This document shows, piece after piece, positions 6,187-12,939 of a stretch of DNA of 15,697 nucleotides. How positions within the stretch are numbered: position 1 is the stretch's first letter; every line of letters starts with the position of its first letter. The notes beneath the pieces are model-generated. The model worked only from the letters and a program-made list of their open reading frames with translations, was not told the origin of the DNA and ran no database searches. The stretch comes from an uncultured Lachnospiraceae bacterium (GTDB lineage: Bacteria; Bacillota; Clostridia; Lachnospirales; Lachnospiraceae): assembly GCA_902489925.1 (NCBI GenBank), contig CABUBX010000033.1, positions 1 to 15,697 of the forward strand, read 5' to 3'. The position numbers were made by a program, and so were the translations under genes.

Positions 6187-6579
6187 ATGCAGCTAAAAGA
6201 GATGATGGATGAAATTTGTTCAAAATGGAATCTGCCCAAGGAGTACATAGAGTTTCTTTATAATCATGAAAATAACCTATACATAAATGTGAATGATGAA
6301 GATGCAGATTATTCTTATGAAAATGAAATAGAAGTATATGGTGCTAAAAGTCTGCTTGCTGGACAATATGGTTATTCTTATAATCCTGTGCAAAAGACAG
6401 TAATTGAGGATTGGAATCCCAATTATGTCGTGATTGCAAATTGTAACGCAGACCCATATTGCATAGATATTAGTTTGGATAATTCTCCTGTATATTATGC
6501 GGTGCATGGTACAGGCAAGTGGGAGTTCACAAAAGATAGTGCATCTTTAGAGAAGTTTTTTGAATTTTTTGAAAAGTAA
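6187..6579 (+). CDS. SMI1/KNR4 (SUKH) family protein
   Basis: A 130-residue soluble protein. The second half has the SUKH signature: NPNYVVIANCNADPYCIDIS, then SPVYYAVHGTGKWEF and a closing SLEKFFEFF helix. The N-terminal MQLKEMMDEICSKWNLPKEYIEFLYNHENNL gives the usual helices. SUKH proteins are best known as immunity proteins that bind and neutralise toxins of polymorphic toxin systems. No toxin gene is next to it, so it would be an orphan immunity gene or a protein with another binding role. The ATG at 6187 follows GAAAGG at about 11 nt. Its last codon and stop are embedded in a worn junction repeat (6571 onward). Confidence 0.75.
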   Translation: MQLKEMMDEICSKWNLPKEYIEFLYNHENNLYINVNDEDADYSYENEIEVYGAKSLLAGQYGYSYNPVQKTVIEDWNPNYVVIANCNADPYCIDISLDNSPVYYAVHGTGKWEFTKDSASLEKFFEFFEK

Positions 6580-6592
6580 AGATGTAATTACC
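6571..6592 (+). repeat. Worn junction repeat R10
   Basis: GAAAAGTAAAGATGTAATTA resembles the first half of R3/R7 (GAAAATAAAGATGCAGATAA), with the stop codon in the same relative place. The second half is lost. Confidence 0.4.
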
Positions 6593-6598
6593 GGATTT

Positions 6599-6709
6599 AT
6601 GGCAGTGGGAAGCATCTATACAGGAAAGAATATTTTAAAAAATCATTGGCCAGTTATCAGTATTGTGATGTTGATTCTTATATCGGTTTTGTTTACTATA
6701 GCCAAGTAA
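6599..6709 (+). pseudogene. Remnant of a membrane-protein gene
   Basis: An open frame of 36 codons reads MAVGSIYTGKNILKNHWPVI and ends in a hydrophobic helix (SIVMLILISVLFTIA) plus K and stop. There is no RBS before the ATG. The frame continues upstream into the SUKH gene without a start. It sits between worn repeat R10 and intact repeat R9, so it is best read as the 3' end of a former array gene that lost its 5' part. A genuine 36-residue peptide gene cannot be excluded. Confidence 0.4.
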
Positions 6710-6757
6710 ACTTTAGGTTAGAGAGAAAATAGAGATATAGATAAAGTGAAATTTGAG
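6709..6757 (+). repeat. Junction repeat R9
   Basis: Core 6726-6754 (AAAATAGAGATATAGATAAA followed by GTGAAATTT). It runs from the stop of the remnant to the GAGGTGG RBS of the next gene. The outer arms are only weakly complementary (about 8 of 12). Confidence 0.8.
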
Positions 6758-6765
6758 GTGGAAAT

Positions 6766-7086
6766 ATGGCATCAAGCAAGGAATATTTAGAGTTTATTTT
6801 AGGGCAGTTATCTGAGTTAGAAGAAATTACGTATCGAGCTATGATGGGAGAATTTATTATCTATTATCGTGGCAAGATTGTAGGTGGTATCTATGATGAT
6901 AGATTGCTTGTTAAACCAGTGAAATCAGCAATTAGTTATATGCCTATAGCTTCGTATGAATTACCATATGAGGGTGCAAAAGAGATGTTGCTGGTAGATG
7001 AAGTTGATAATAAGGAATTTTTGACTGGCTTGTTTTATGCAATGTATGATGAACTGCCAGCCCCAAAACCGAAAAAGAAGAAATAA
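6766..7086 (+). CDS. TfoX N-terminal domain protein
   Basis: A 106-residue protein matching the TfoX/Sxy N-terminal domain: YLEFILGQLSELEEITYRAM, then MGEFIIYYRGKIVGGIYDDRLLVKP, and a helical second half ending with LFYAMYDELPAPKPKKKK. Proteobacterial TfoX activates competence genes and has an extra C-terminal domain. Stand-alone N-domains like this are common in Firmicutes and their function is unclear. The ATG follows GAGGTGG at a short spacing, within repeat R9. It is the last gene of the array. After its stop, AAATAAGCAGATTTGTTGAG (about 7081-7100) may be a truncated terminal repeat copy. The remaining interval to 7160 shows nothing. Confidence 0.85.
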   Translation: MASSKEYLEFILGQLSELEEITYRAMMGEFIIYYRGKIVGGIYDDRLLVKPVKSAISYMPIASYELPYEGAKEMLLVDEVDNKEFLTGLFYAMYDELPAPKPKKKK

Positions 7087-7163
7087 GCAGATTTGTTGAG
7101 ATTCATGAACTTAAGTACAAAGCTATATTCTCAGAGTAAAATAATGTCTTTGCATAACACAAA

Positions 7164-7200
7164 AATCCCCATGTGATTGAGGGTTGTTCACATGGGGATT
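7164..7200 (-). terminator. Rho-independent terminator of rpsT
   Basis: A perfect 13-bp stem, AATCCCCATGTGA (7164-7176) with TCACATGGGGATT (7188-7200). On the minus strand it is followed by TTTTTGTG. It also separates rpsT from the plus-strand array and may stop transcripts arriving from it, though the plus-strand tail is less T-rich. Confidence 0.92.
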
Positions 7201-7217
7201 ATAAATTTCATATATAA

Positions 7218-7481
7218 TTAAGCAAGTTTGTTTACTGCTAAATTTAAGCGGCTGATTTTTCTTGAAGCTGTGTTCTTGTGGAATACACCTTTCTTTGTCG
7301 CTTTGTCGATAACGCTTGTAGCGTTTAATAAAGCTGCCTTAGCTGCTTCAACGTCTTTAGCTGCGATTGCTGCATCTACTTTTTTGATTGCAGTTTTAAC
7401 GCTTGAACGAATCGCTTTGTTTCTTGCTGCCTTTGTCTGAGTTACTAAAATTCTTTTCTTTGCTGATTTAATATTAGCCAA
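7218..7481 (-). CDS. rpsT: 30S ribosomal protein S20
   Basis: An 87-residue basic protein that binds 16S rRNA in the small subunit. The N-terminus ANIKSAKKRILVTQTKAARN and the helix KTAIKKVDAAIAAKDVEAAKAAL with HKNTASRKISRLNLAVNKLA at the end are diagnostic, and the length is normal. The start is a TTG at 7481-7479, chosen because GGAGGTG lies 6 nt upstream and the S20 homology begins there. An in-frame upstream extension to 7583 is non-homologous leader. It is divergent from gpr, as in other spore formers, and has its own promoter and terminator. A non-ATG start is a plausible control point for S20 dosage. Confidence 0.96.
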   Translation of the reverse strand: MANIKSAKKRILVTQTKAARNKAIRSSVKTAIKKVDAAIAAKDVEAAKAALLNATSVIDKATKKGVFHKNTASRKISRLNLAVNKLA

Positions 7482-7537
7482 TGTTTGCACCTCCGAAGAT
7501 TCATTTACATTTAATTTGTATCTTTTTAATTTTATCG

Positions 7538-7579
7538 GTTTTCGCAATGCGGACACGGACACGGACGTTTCACGAAAAC
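7538..7579 (-). promoter_or_regulatory. rpsT leader hairpin and GGACAC tandem repeat
   Basis: In the leader RNA, GUUUUCG (7579-7573) can pair with CGAAAAC (7544-7538). The loop holds a short tandem repeat, GGACACGGACACGGAC on the plus strand (7551-7566). The hairpin would begin within about 5-10 nt of the predicted transcript start. It might be an autoregulatory leader or simply stabilise the RNA. Confidence 0.45.
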
Positions 7580-7590
7580 ACACTGTTATT

Positions 7591-7619
7591 ATAATAGTAG
7601 AAATTGGTCATGTTGTCAA
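7591..7619 (-). promoter_or_regulatory. rpsT promoter (sigma-A)
   Basis: On the minus strand, TTGACA (7619-7614), a 17-nt spacer and TATTAT (7596-7591). This leaves a leader of about 100 nt before the TTG start. Confidence 0.85.
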
Positions 7620-7690
7620 TACATATTTCTGAAAAGTTTGGTAAAAAATAAAAGAGATTTCAGTGAAAGCTTGAAGGAACGGAGGCTATG

Positions 7691-8659
7691 ATGGGAAGAA
7701 ATTTAAAGGTATTGACAGAGATTAGAACAGACCTTGCGCTTGAGGCAGCCAATGATTATTTTGATAAGCATCAGCCGCTTGAGGGAGTGTCTGTGGATGA
7801 GCATTATGATACAAAAAATGATATTTTAACAACGATTGTAAAGATTACAAGTGACGAAGGGGCAGCCTGTCTTCATAAGGCAAAGGGAACTTATATGACG
7901 CTTGAGACACCGCATCTTAATGAATTGGATGAGAATTATCATCAGGAAATTACGGAAGCGCTTATGGAACTTTTGCGTCAGCTTGTGCCTGAAATTCAAA
8001 AGAAAAAGATTCTTGTGGCAGGAATCGGCAACAGGGAAATCACACCGGATGCCTTGGGACCGCTCGTTGCAGAGCACCTGTTTATCACGCGGCATCTGAT
8101 AAAGAGTTACGGAGAGGATACCGAGCTGACAAAGGGGCTTGGAAATATCAGTGCTATAGCGCCGGGTGTGATGGCACAGACCGGTATGGAGGGCAGAGAG
8201 ATTATTGAAGGAATTATCAAATCCACAAAGCCGGAGTTGCTCATCGTCATTGATGCATTGGCAGCACGAAGCACAAAGCGGCTGAACCGAACAATTCAAG
8301 TGACCGATGCAGGACTTCATCCGGGTGCCGGCGTCGGCAATTACAGAAATGAGCTTACAAAGGAGACGCTTGGCATTCCGGTTATTGCCATTGGTATTCC
8401 GACGGTGATTGATGCGGCAACGATTGTCAGTGACACGATGACAGGTTTGTTTAATGTCCTTCAAAATCAGAAAAAACTTGGAACTATTTATGAAGCAATC
8501 AAGGATTTTGATGAGGAGGAAAAATATTATCTTGTCAGGGAGATGATGGAGCCTATGATGACAGATATGTTTGTGACACCGAAGGATATTGATGAAACAA
8601 TCGGGCGTATCAGTTATACAGTTTCTGAAGCAATTAATTCTATCTGCCACAGGCTGTAG
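7691..8659 (+). CDS. gpr: Germination protease GPR
   Basis: An endopeptidase that degrades small acid-soluble spore proteins early in germination; it is made as a zymogen in the forespore. The 322-residue protein begins with a propeptide region carrying TEIRTDLALEA (9-19), the conserved segment near the self-cleavage site. GNREITPDALGP contains D120 and LIVIDALAARS contains D188, corresponding to the two catalytic Asp residues of this atypical aspartic peptidase family (A25). PGAGVGNYRNELTKETLGIPVIAIGIPTVIDAAT is also typical. Two adjacent ATGs (7688, 7691) are possible; 7691 has better spacing from GGAGG. spoIIP follows 60 nt later. Expression is expected from a forespore sigma factor, but no clear box was found. 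Confidence 0.96.
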   Translation: MGRNLKVLTEIRTDLALEAANDYFDKHQPLEGVSVDEHYDTKNDILTTIVKITSDEGAACLHKAKGTYMTLETPHLNELDENYHQEITEALMELLRQLVPEIQKKKILVAGIGNREITPDALGPLVAEHLFITRHLIKSYGEDTELTKGLGNISAIAPGVMAQTGMEGREIIEGIIKSTKPELLIVIDALAARSTKRLNRTIQVTDAGLHPGAGVGNYRNELTKETLGIPVIAIGIPTVIDAATIVSDTMTGLFNVLQNQKKLGTIYEAIKDFDEEEKYYLVREMMEPMMTDMFVTPKDIDETIGRISYTVSEAINSICHRL

Positions 8660-8719
8660 CATATATTAAAAAGGTAGTATATTTTTGCGGCAGATTGAAA
8701 GCAGATGGGAAGTGAGTGT

Positions 8720-9967
8720 ATGATGTCTGAAACAGACCGATTTAAAATACAGCTTTTAAGAGCCGGGGGGCTGCTTTTATGTGCTTTGATTCTGATGCAG
8801 CTTAAAATGAAAAATGAAAATCCCGTTTGGCTTTTGTTTGAAATTGTTTTTCCGGCAAGCGGCTATGACGTTGAAGATTATTCGGGAACTTTCATGGAGA
8901 AAGGGGCAGAGCTTGCCGAAAAATGCCTGTTTCCGGCAGCTGCTTACTTGCACGGACAAAATGAGAGAAATTCGGTTACGGTAGCGGAATTTTATCCGAC
9001 GGTGACAGAACTTAGCCGTTTTGATGAGGAAAATACAAATGAGAGTGAAAGAGCCGCACATGAACTTATTGAAAAAGCCGGTGAAGAAAACGCTGCGGCA
9101 AGGGCAGAAAACATACAAAATGGCGCGGTGGCAGAAGCTAAGCCGGAAAACGAAAATGCGGTTGCAGCCAATACAAAGCCCGGCGCTTTGGGCACAGTAT
9201 ATCCGATGGCTTCACTTTTAGATTACAATTTTTTGATGAATAATTTTTTTATTGTGGATTCCTCCACCTCCTGCGACAGCAGTGTGATTGAGCCTAAAAC
9301 ACTGTTGGAAAAGGATATGACGATTGACTTATCTGCAGATGGACCGAAGGTGCTGATTTATCATACACATTCGCAGGAAACCTTTGCAGATAGCGTCCCG
9401 GGGGATGAATACGGCAGTGTCATCGGTCTTGGAAATACATTAACCGAGCTTTTGGAAAATAAATATAATATAGAGGTTTATCATGATAAGGGCGTTTATG
9501 ATGTGATTGACGGACAGTTAGACCGCAGTGAGGCTTATTCGATGGCGCTGCCGGTTGTTGAAAAAATATTGGCGGAGAATCCTTCGATAAAAGTTGTCAT
9601 TGATTTACATAGGGACGGTGTTGATGAAAATACGCATCTGGTGACAGAGGTGAACGGAAAACCGACGGCGCAGATTATGTTCTTTAACGGGTTGTGCCGC
9701 GGTGCGGTATCGGGCACCAATGGCTATATGCAAAATCCGTATCTGAGTGATAATCTTGCGTTAAGTCTTCAGCTTCAGCTGAAGGCGGCTGAAAAATATC
9801 CTGATTTTACACGGCGGATTTATTTGCGCTCATACCGCTATAACATGCATGTGGCGCCGAGAACTCTGCTTGTGGAATGTGGCGCCCAGACAAATACGGT
9901 TGAGGAGGCACATAATGCGATGGAACCGTTGGCAGATATTTTATACAGCGTGCTTTCGGGCACATGA
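8720..9967 (+). CDS. spoIIP: Stage II sporulation protein P
   Basis: A membrane-anchored peptidoglycan amidase/endopeptidase that works with SpoIID and SpoIIM to thin septal peptidoglycan and drive engulfment. The 415-residue protein has one N-terminal helix at about 14-28 (RAGGLLLCALILMQL), then a long acidic, Ala/Glu-rich linker (about 90-155), which is probably disordered. The catalytic domain has YHTHSQE (214-220), DLHRDG (295-300) and VECGAQTNT (385-393), the conserved His/Glu motifs of the family. The start is set at 8720 because GGGAAGTGAG lies just upstream; the ATG at 8705 has no RBS. Its place after gpr and before lepA is the conserved order. Confidence 0.95.
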   Translation: MMSETDRFKIQLLRAGGLLLCALILMQLKMKNENPVWLLFEIVFPASGYDVEDYSGTFMEKGAELAEKCLFPAAAYLHGQNERNSVTVAEFYPTVTELSRFDEENTNESERAAHELIEKAGEENAAARAENIQNGAVAEAKPENENAVAANTKPGALGTVYPMASLLDYNFLMNNFFIVDSSTSCDSSVIEPKTLLEKDMTIDLSADGPKVLIYHTHSQETFADSVPGDEYGSVIGLGNTLTELLENKYNIEVYHDKGVYDVIDGQLDRSEAYSMALPVVEKILAENPSIKVVIDLHRDGVDENTHLVTEVNGKPTAQIMFFNGLCRGAVSGTNGYMQNPYLSDNLALSLQLQLKAAEKYPDFTRRIYLRSYRYNMHVAPRTLLVECGAQTNTVEEAHNAMEPLADILYSVLSGT

Positions 9968-9981
9968 AATCAAAGATTTTC

Positions 9982-10011
9982 TTGTATTTGAAGGCCATGC
10001 TGTGCTATAAT
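9982..10011 (+). promoter_or_regulatory. lepA promoter
   Basis: TTGTAT (9982-9987), an 18-nt spacer and a perfect TATAAT (10006-10011). It gives lepA vegetative expression independent of the sporulation genes upstream. The leader is about 50-60 nt. Confidence 0.7.
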
Positions 10012-10070
10012 GTCCACGAATGTATATTGAAGATAATAAAGAAAATGAAATATAAGGGAGGACGTGCTCT

Positions 10071-11882
10071 TTGAGTATGGATCAGAGTAAGATAAGAAAC
10101 TTCTGTATCATTGCCCATATCGACCATGGCAAATCGACATTGGCAGACAGAATTATAGAAAAAACAGGACTTTTAACAAGCCGTGAGATGCAGGCTCAAA
10201 TTCTTGATAATATGGAACTTGAGCGGGAGAGAGGTATTACAATTAAATCACAGGCTGTGCGCATTGTGTATAAAGCAAAAGACGGACAGGAATATATTTA
10301 TAACCTTATTGATACACCGGGACATGTCGATTTTAACTACGAGGTATCCCGAAGTCTTGCAGCCTGCGATGGCGCGATTTTGGTTGTCGATGCGGCACAG
10401 GGCATCGAGGCACAGACATTGGCCAATGTGTATTTGGCACTTGACCATGATTTGGACATTATGCCGGTCATTAATAAAATTGATTTGCCGAGTGCAGAGC
10501 CGGACAGAGTAGTTGCTGAAATTGAGGATGTGATTGGTCTTGAAGCCCATGATGCGCCGAGAATTTCGGCAAAAAGCGGCCTTAACGTAGACGAAGTGCT
10601 TGAACAGATTATCGAAAAGATTCCGGCACCGAACGGCGATGCTTCGGCACCTTTAAAAGCGCTTATTTTTGACGCGATTTATGACCCTTATAAGGGTGTT
10701 ATTGTATTTTTCAGAGTTAAGGACGGACGTGTGGCTAAGGGCACGAAAGTGCGCATGATGGCAACGAAGGCTGAATTTGATGTTGTCGAGGTTGGTTATT
10801 TTGGTGCAGGCCAGTTTATTCCGTGTGATGAGCTGACAGCAGGTATGGTTGGGTATTTAACAGCAAGTATTAAGAATCTGACGGATACCCGTGTCGGCGA
10901 TACAATCACAGATGCAGCCCGTCCGTGTGACGAGGCACTGCCGGGTTATAAAAAGGTTAATCCTATGGTTTACTGCGGTGTTTATCCGGCGGATGGCGCA
11001 AAATATCAGGATTTGAGAGATGCCCTTGAAAAGCTTCAGCTCAATGATGCTTCGCTTCAGTTTGAGGCCGAGACATCTGTTGCCTTGGGCTTTGGATTTA
11101 GATGCGGCTTCCTCGGACTTTTGCATCTGGAAATCATTCAGGAACGTCTTGAGCGTGAATATAACCTTGATTTGGTGACAACGGCGCCTTCGGTTATTTA
11201 TAAAGTGCATAAGACAAACGGTGAAGTGATAGAACTTACAAATCCGACCAATATGCCTGACCCGTCGGAAATCGAATATATGGAGGAACCGGTTGTTTCA
11301 GCAGAAATTATGGTGACTACAGAATTTATCGGACCGATTATGGAGTTGTGCCAGGAAAGACGCGGCGTTTATCTTGGCATGGAATATATGGAAGCAACAA
11401 GAGCACTTTTGCATTATGATTTGCCGCTCAACGAGATTATTTATGATTTCTTTGACGCCTTAAAATCACGTTCAAGAGGATATGCTTCTTTCGATTATGA
11501 AATGAAAGGCTATGTCCGTTCGGATTTGTGCAAGCTTGATATTTTAGTCAACCGTGAGGAAGTTGACGCCCTGTCATTTATTGTTTTCAGCGGGTCTGCC
11601 TATGAGCGCGGAAGAAAGATGTGTGAAAAGCTTAAAGAGGAAATCCCAAGACAGCTTTTTGAAATTCCGATTCAGGCGGCAATCGGCAGTAAAATTATAG
11701 CCCGTGAGACTGTAAAGGCTATGCGCAAGGACGTCCTTGCAAAGTGCTATGGCGGTGATATCAGCCGTAAGCGTAAGCTTCTTGAAAAGCAAAAAGAAGG
11801 TAAAAAGCGTATGCGCCAGATTGGCAACGTGGAAATTCCGCAGAAGGCCTTTATGAGCGTATTAAAGCTGGATGACAAATAA
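10071..11882 (+). CDS. lepA: Elongation factor 4 (LepA), ribosomal GTPase
   Basis: A translational GTPase that acts on the ribosome; back-translocation and roles in 30S assembly have been proposed for the family. At 603 residues it is full length. G-motifs are AHIDHGKST (15-23), RGIT (54-57), DTPGH (81-85) and NKID (135-138). GFRCGFLGLLHLEI marks the EF-G-like domain. The LepA-specific C-terminus ends with ISRKRKLLEKQKEGKKRMRQIGNVEIPQKAFMSVLK. The TTG start at 10071 lies 9 nt after AGGGAGG; the next ATG (10077) would be 15 nt away. In many Firmicutes lepA is followed by hemW and hrcA. Here a terminator and a drug-efflux module follow instead. Confidence 0.98.
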   Translation: MSMDQSKIRNFCIIAHIDHGKSTLADRIIEKTGLLTSREMQAQILDNMELERERGITIKSQAVRIVYKAKDGQEYIYNLIDTPGHVDFNYEVSRSLAACDGAILVVDAAQGIEAQTLANVYLALDHDLDIMPVINKIDLPSAEPDRVVAEIEDVIGLEAHDAPRISAKSGLNVDEVLEQIIEKIPAPNGDASAPLKALIFDAIYDPYKGVIVFFRVKDGRVAKGTKVRMMATKAEFDVVEVGYFGAGQFIPCDELTAGMVGYLTASIKNLTDTRVGDTITDAARPCDEALPGYKKVNPMVYCGVYPADGAKYQDLRDALEKLQLNDASLQFEAETSVALGFGFRCGFLGLLHLEIIQERLEREYNLDLVTTAPSVIYKVHKTNGEVIELTNPTNMPDPSEIEYMEEPVVSAEIMVTTEFIGPIMELCQERRGVYLGMEYMEATRALLHYDLPLNEIIYDFFDALKSRSRGYASFDYEMKGYVRSDLCKLDILVNREEVDALSFIVFSGSAYERGRKMCEKLKEEIPRQLFEIPIQAAIGSKIIARETVKAMRKDVLAKCYGGDISRKRKLLEKQKEGKKRMRQIGNVEIPQKAFMSVLKLDDK

Positions 11883-11893
11883 TATAAAATAGT

Positions 11894-11969
11894 GTGCGGC
11901 TCTGTAAATTTTGCCCGGCGATGCTAAGATGCATACGGTGCAAAATCTTCAGAGCCGCATTGTATTTTT
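11894..11969 (+). terminator. lepA terminator
   Basis: TGCGGCTCTG (11895-11904) pairs perfectly with CAGAGCCGCA (11950-11959), and ATTTTGC with GCAAAAT extends the stem inside. It is followed by TTGTATTTTTA. The rest of the interval to 12008 shows nothing. Confidence 0.9.
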
Positions 11970-12008
11970 ATGTATTGATGATAAATGTAAAAACACTTGC
12001 ACCGAGTA

Positions 12009-12833
12009 TTATTGAATATAAAACATGATTTTTGTAATATATTCTTTTTCATTTCCGGTAGTCAGATTGTCGTGTATACAAAATTCGTAAGAGTCGGAGA
12101 TAATGTCTAAATGATTTTCTTTGCAGTATTCAAATATTTTTTCGTAAGTGCCGTCGATTTTTAAATATTCGCCGTAATGATAGGCAACAACGCAGCGTCC
12201 GGCAGGCAGATATTGAAGCTCGGAAATGTTTTCGGCATATTCAGAAGATAAAAAAGCTAATGAAGCCGCTACGTATTCTCCGGCCAAAAGTCTTTGCATC
12301 GGGACACTGACTCCGACCTCGTAAAAAATAGGGACATTTTTAGCTGCGGCCGTTGTAAAGCATTTTTTTGTGGCAATACTGATTTCCGTCAGTGTGTAGG
12401 GCGGTGCGACAGGCTGACAGAAAATATAATGTCCATGCACATTTTCAGTATGCACATTCTGATGCGGCATCTGACTTATCTGTTGGCGAAAGGCATCCTG
12501 GGTCGCGCATTTTTGAAGAAGTCTTTTTTTAATGCCGGAGAGCTTGGCAATCTGACTGTCGATAACGTCGATTTGATGTCTGAAGCTTTCGCTGCTTGTC
12601 TCAAAATTTCGGTTGGCCATATAGTCTTTAATTTCATCAAGCGAAAAGCCGATGGTTTTCATAATCATAATTGTGTCTAATGTATCCAGCTGCATGGCGC
12701 TGTAGTACCGATAGCCGGTTTGAGGATGTGTATAGGCCGGTTTAAAAAGGTCGATTTTGTCATAAAAAATTAAAGTCTGTTTGGAAATCTTCTGATATCC
12801 GGCCAATTCCCCAATCGAAAAAAAATCCTTCAT
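12009..12833 (-). CDS. MerR-family regulator with GyrI-like effector domain
   Basis: A 274-residue ligand-sensing activator/repressor resembling the BmrR group. The winged HTH is MKDFFSIGELAGYQKISKQTLIFYDKIDLFKPAYTHPQTGYRYYSAMQLD (1-50), followed by the rest of the MerR domain (IMIMKTIGFSLDEIKDYM) and a coiled-coil dimer helix (about 80-115). The C-terminal half (about 130-274), with GVSVPM and GRCVVAYHYGEYLKIDGTYEKIFEYCKENHL, is the GyrI-like small-molecule binding fold seen in multidrug regulators. It is divergent from the MATE gene, which is its evident target. The RBS (GAAGGTG) is about 10 nt upstream. The ligand is unknown. Confidence 0.92.
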   Translation of the reverse strand: MKDFFSIGELAGYQKISKQTLIFYDKIDLFKPAYTHPQTGYRYYSAMQLDTLDTIMIMKTIGFSLDEIKDYMANRNFETSSESFRHQIDVIDSQIAKLSGIKKRLLQKCATQDAFRQQISQMPHQNVHTENVHGHYIFCQPVAPPYTLTEISIATKKCFTTAAAKNVPIFYEVGVSVPMQRLLAGEYVAASLAFLSSEYAENISELQYLPAGRCVVAYHYGEYLKIDGTYEKIFEYCKENHLDIISDSYEFCIHDNLTTGNEKEYITKIMFYIQ

Positions 12834-12859
12834 AAATAAAGTACACCTTCATAAATAAA
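12827..12859. repeat. 14-bp direct duplication at the merR start
   Basis: CCTTCATAAATAAA occurs at 12827-12840 and 12846-12859, with a 19-bp period. On the minus strand each copy contains TTTATTTATGAAGG. The proximal copy carries the ATG start and the distal copy supplies the GAAGGTG ribosome binding site. Confidence 0.8.
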
Positions 12860-12866
12860 ATATGCC

Positions 12867-12897
12867 TTGACCTTATAGTAACTATATCCTTTATTAT
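12867..12897 (+). promoter_or_regulatory. MATE promoter with MerR operator in a 19-bp spacer
   Basis: TTGACC (12867-12872), a 19-nt spacer and TATTAT (12892-12897). The spacer contains a perfect dyad, TATAGT-A-ACTATA (12874-12886). Overlong 19-bp spacers with a central dyad are the signature of MerR-activated promoters, where the regulator untwists the DNA to align the two boxes. Confidence 0.85.
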
Positions 12898-12921
12898 AAG
12901 ACCATGACAGAATAATGACAA
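12893..12921 (-). promoter_or_regulatory. Divergent merR promoter
   Basis: On the minus strand, TTGTCA (12921-12916), a 17-nt spacer and TATAAT (12898-12893). Its -10 box overlaps that of the MATE promoter on the other strand and its start point falls within the dyad, so MerR binding should also repress or tune its own gene. Confidence 0.75.
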
Positions 12922-12939
12922 CATATTTAGGAGGATTTT

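Noticed and set aside
1980..7110. CRISPR array.
   Set aside because: The repeats are separated by whole genes of unequal length, not by short uniform spacers.
7218..7583. A longer S20 starting at 7583 with 34 extra N-terminal residues.
   Set aside because: The extension covers the leader hairpin, the RBS and the region just after the promoter, and S20 homology begins at the TTG.
7597..7690. A sigma-F or sigma-G promoter for gpr.
   Set aside because: CATATTT near 7622 resembles a -10 box, but no GHATR-type -35 was found at 17-18 nt, so it is not reported as a feature.
8660..8719. A sigma-E promoter for spoIIP around GCATATATT and GTATATTT.
   Set aside because: The boxes are about 11 nt apart, too close, and the -10 match is poor in AT-rich sequence.
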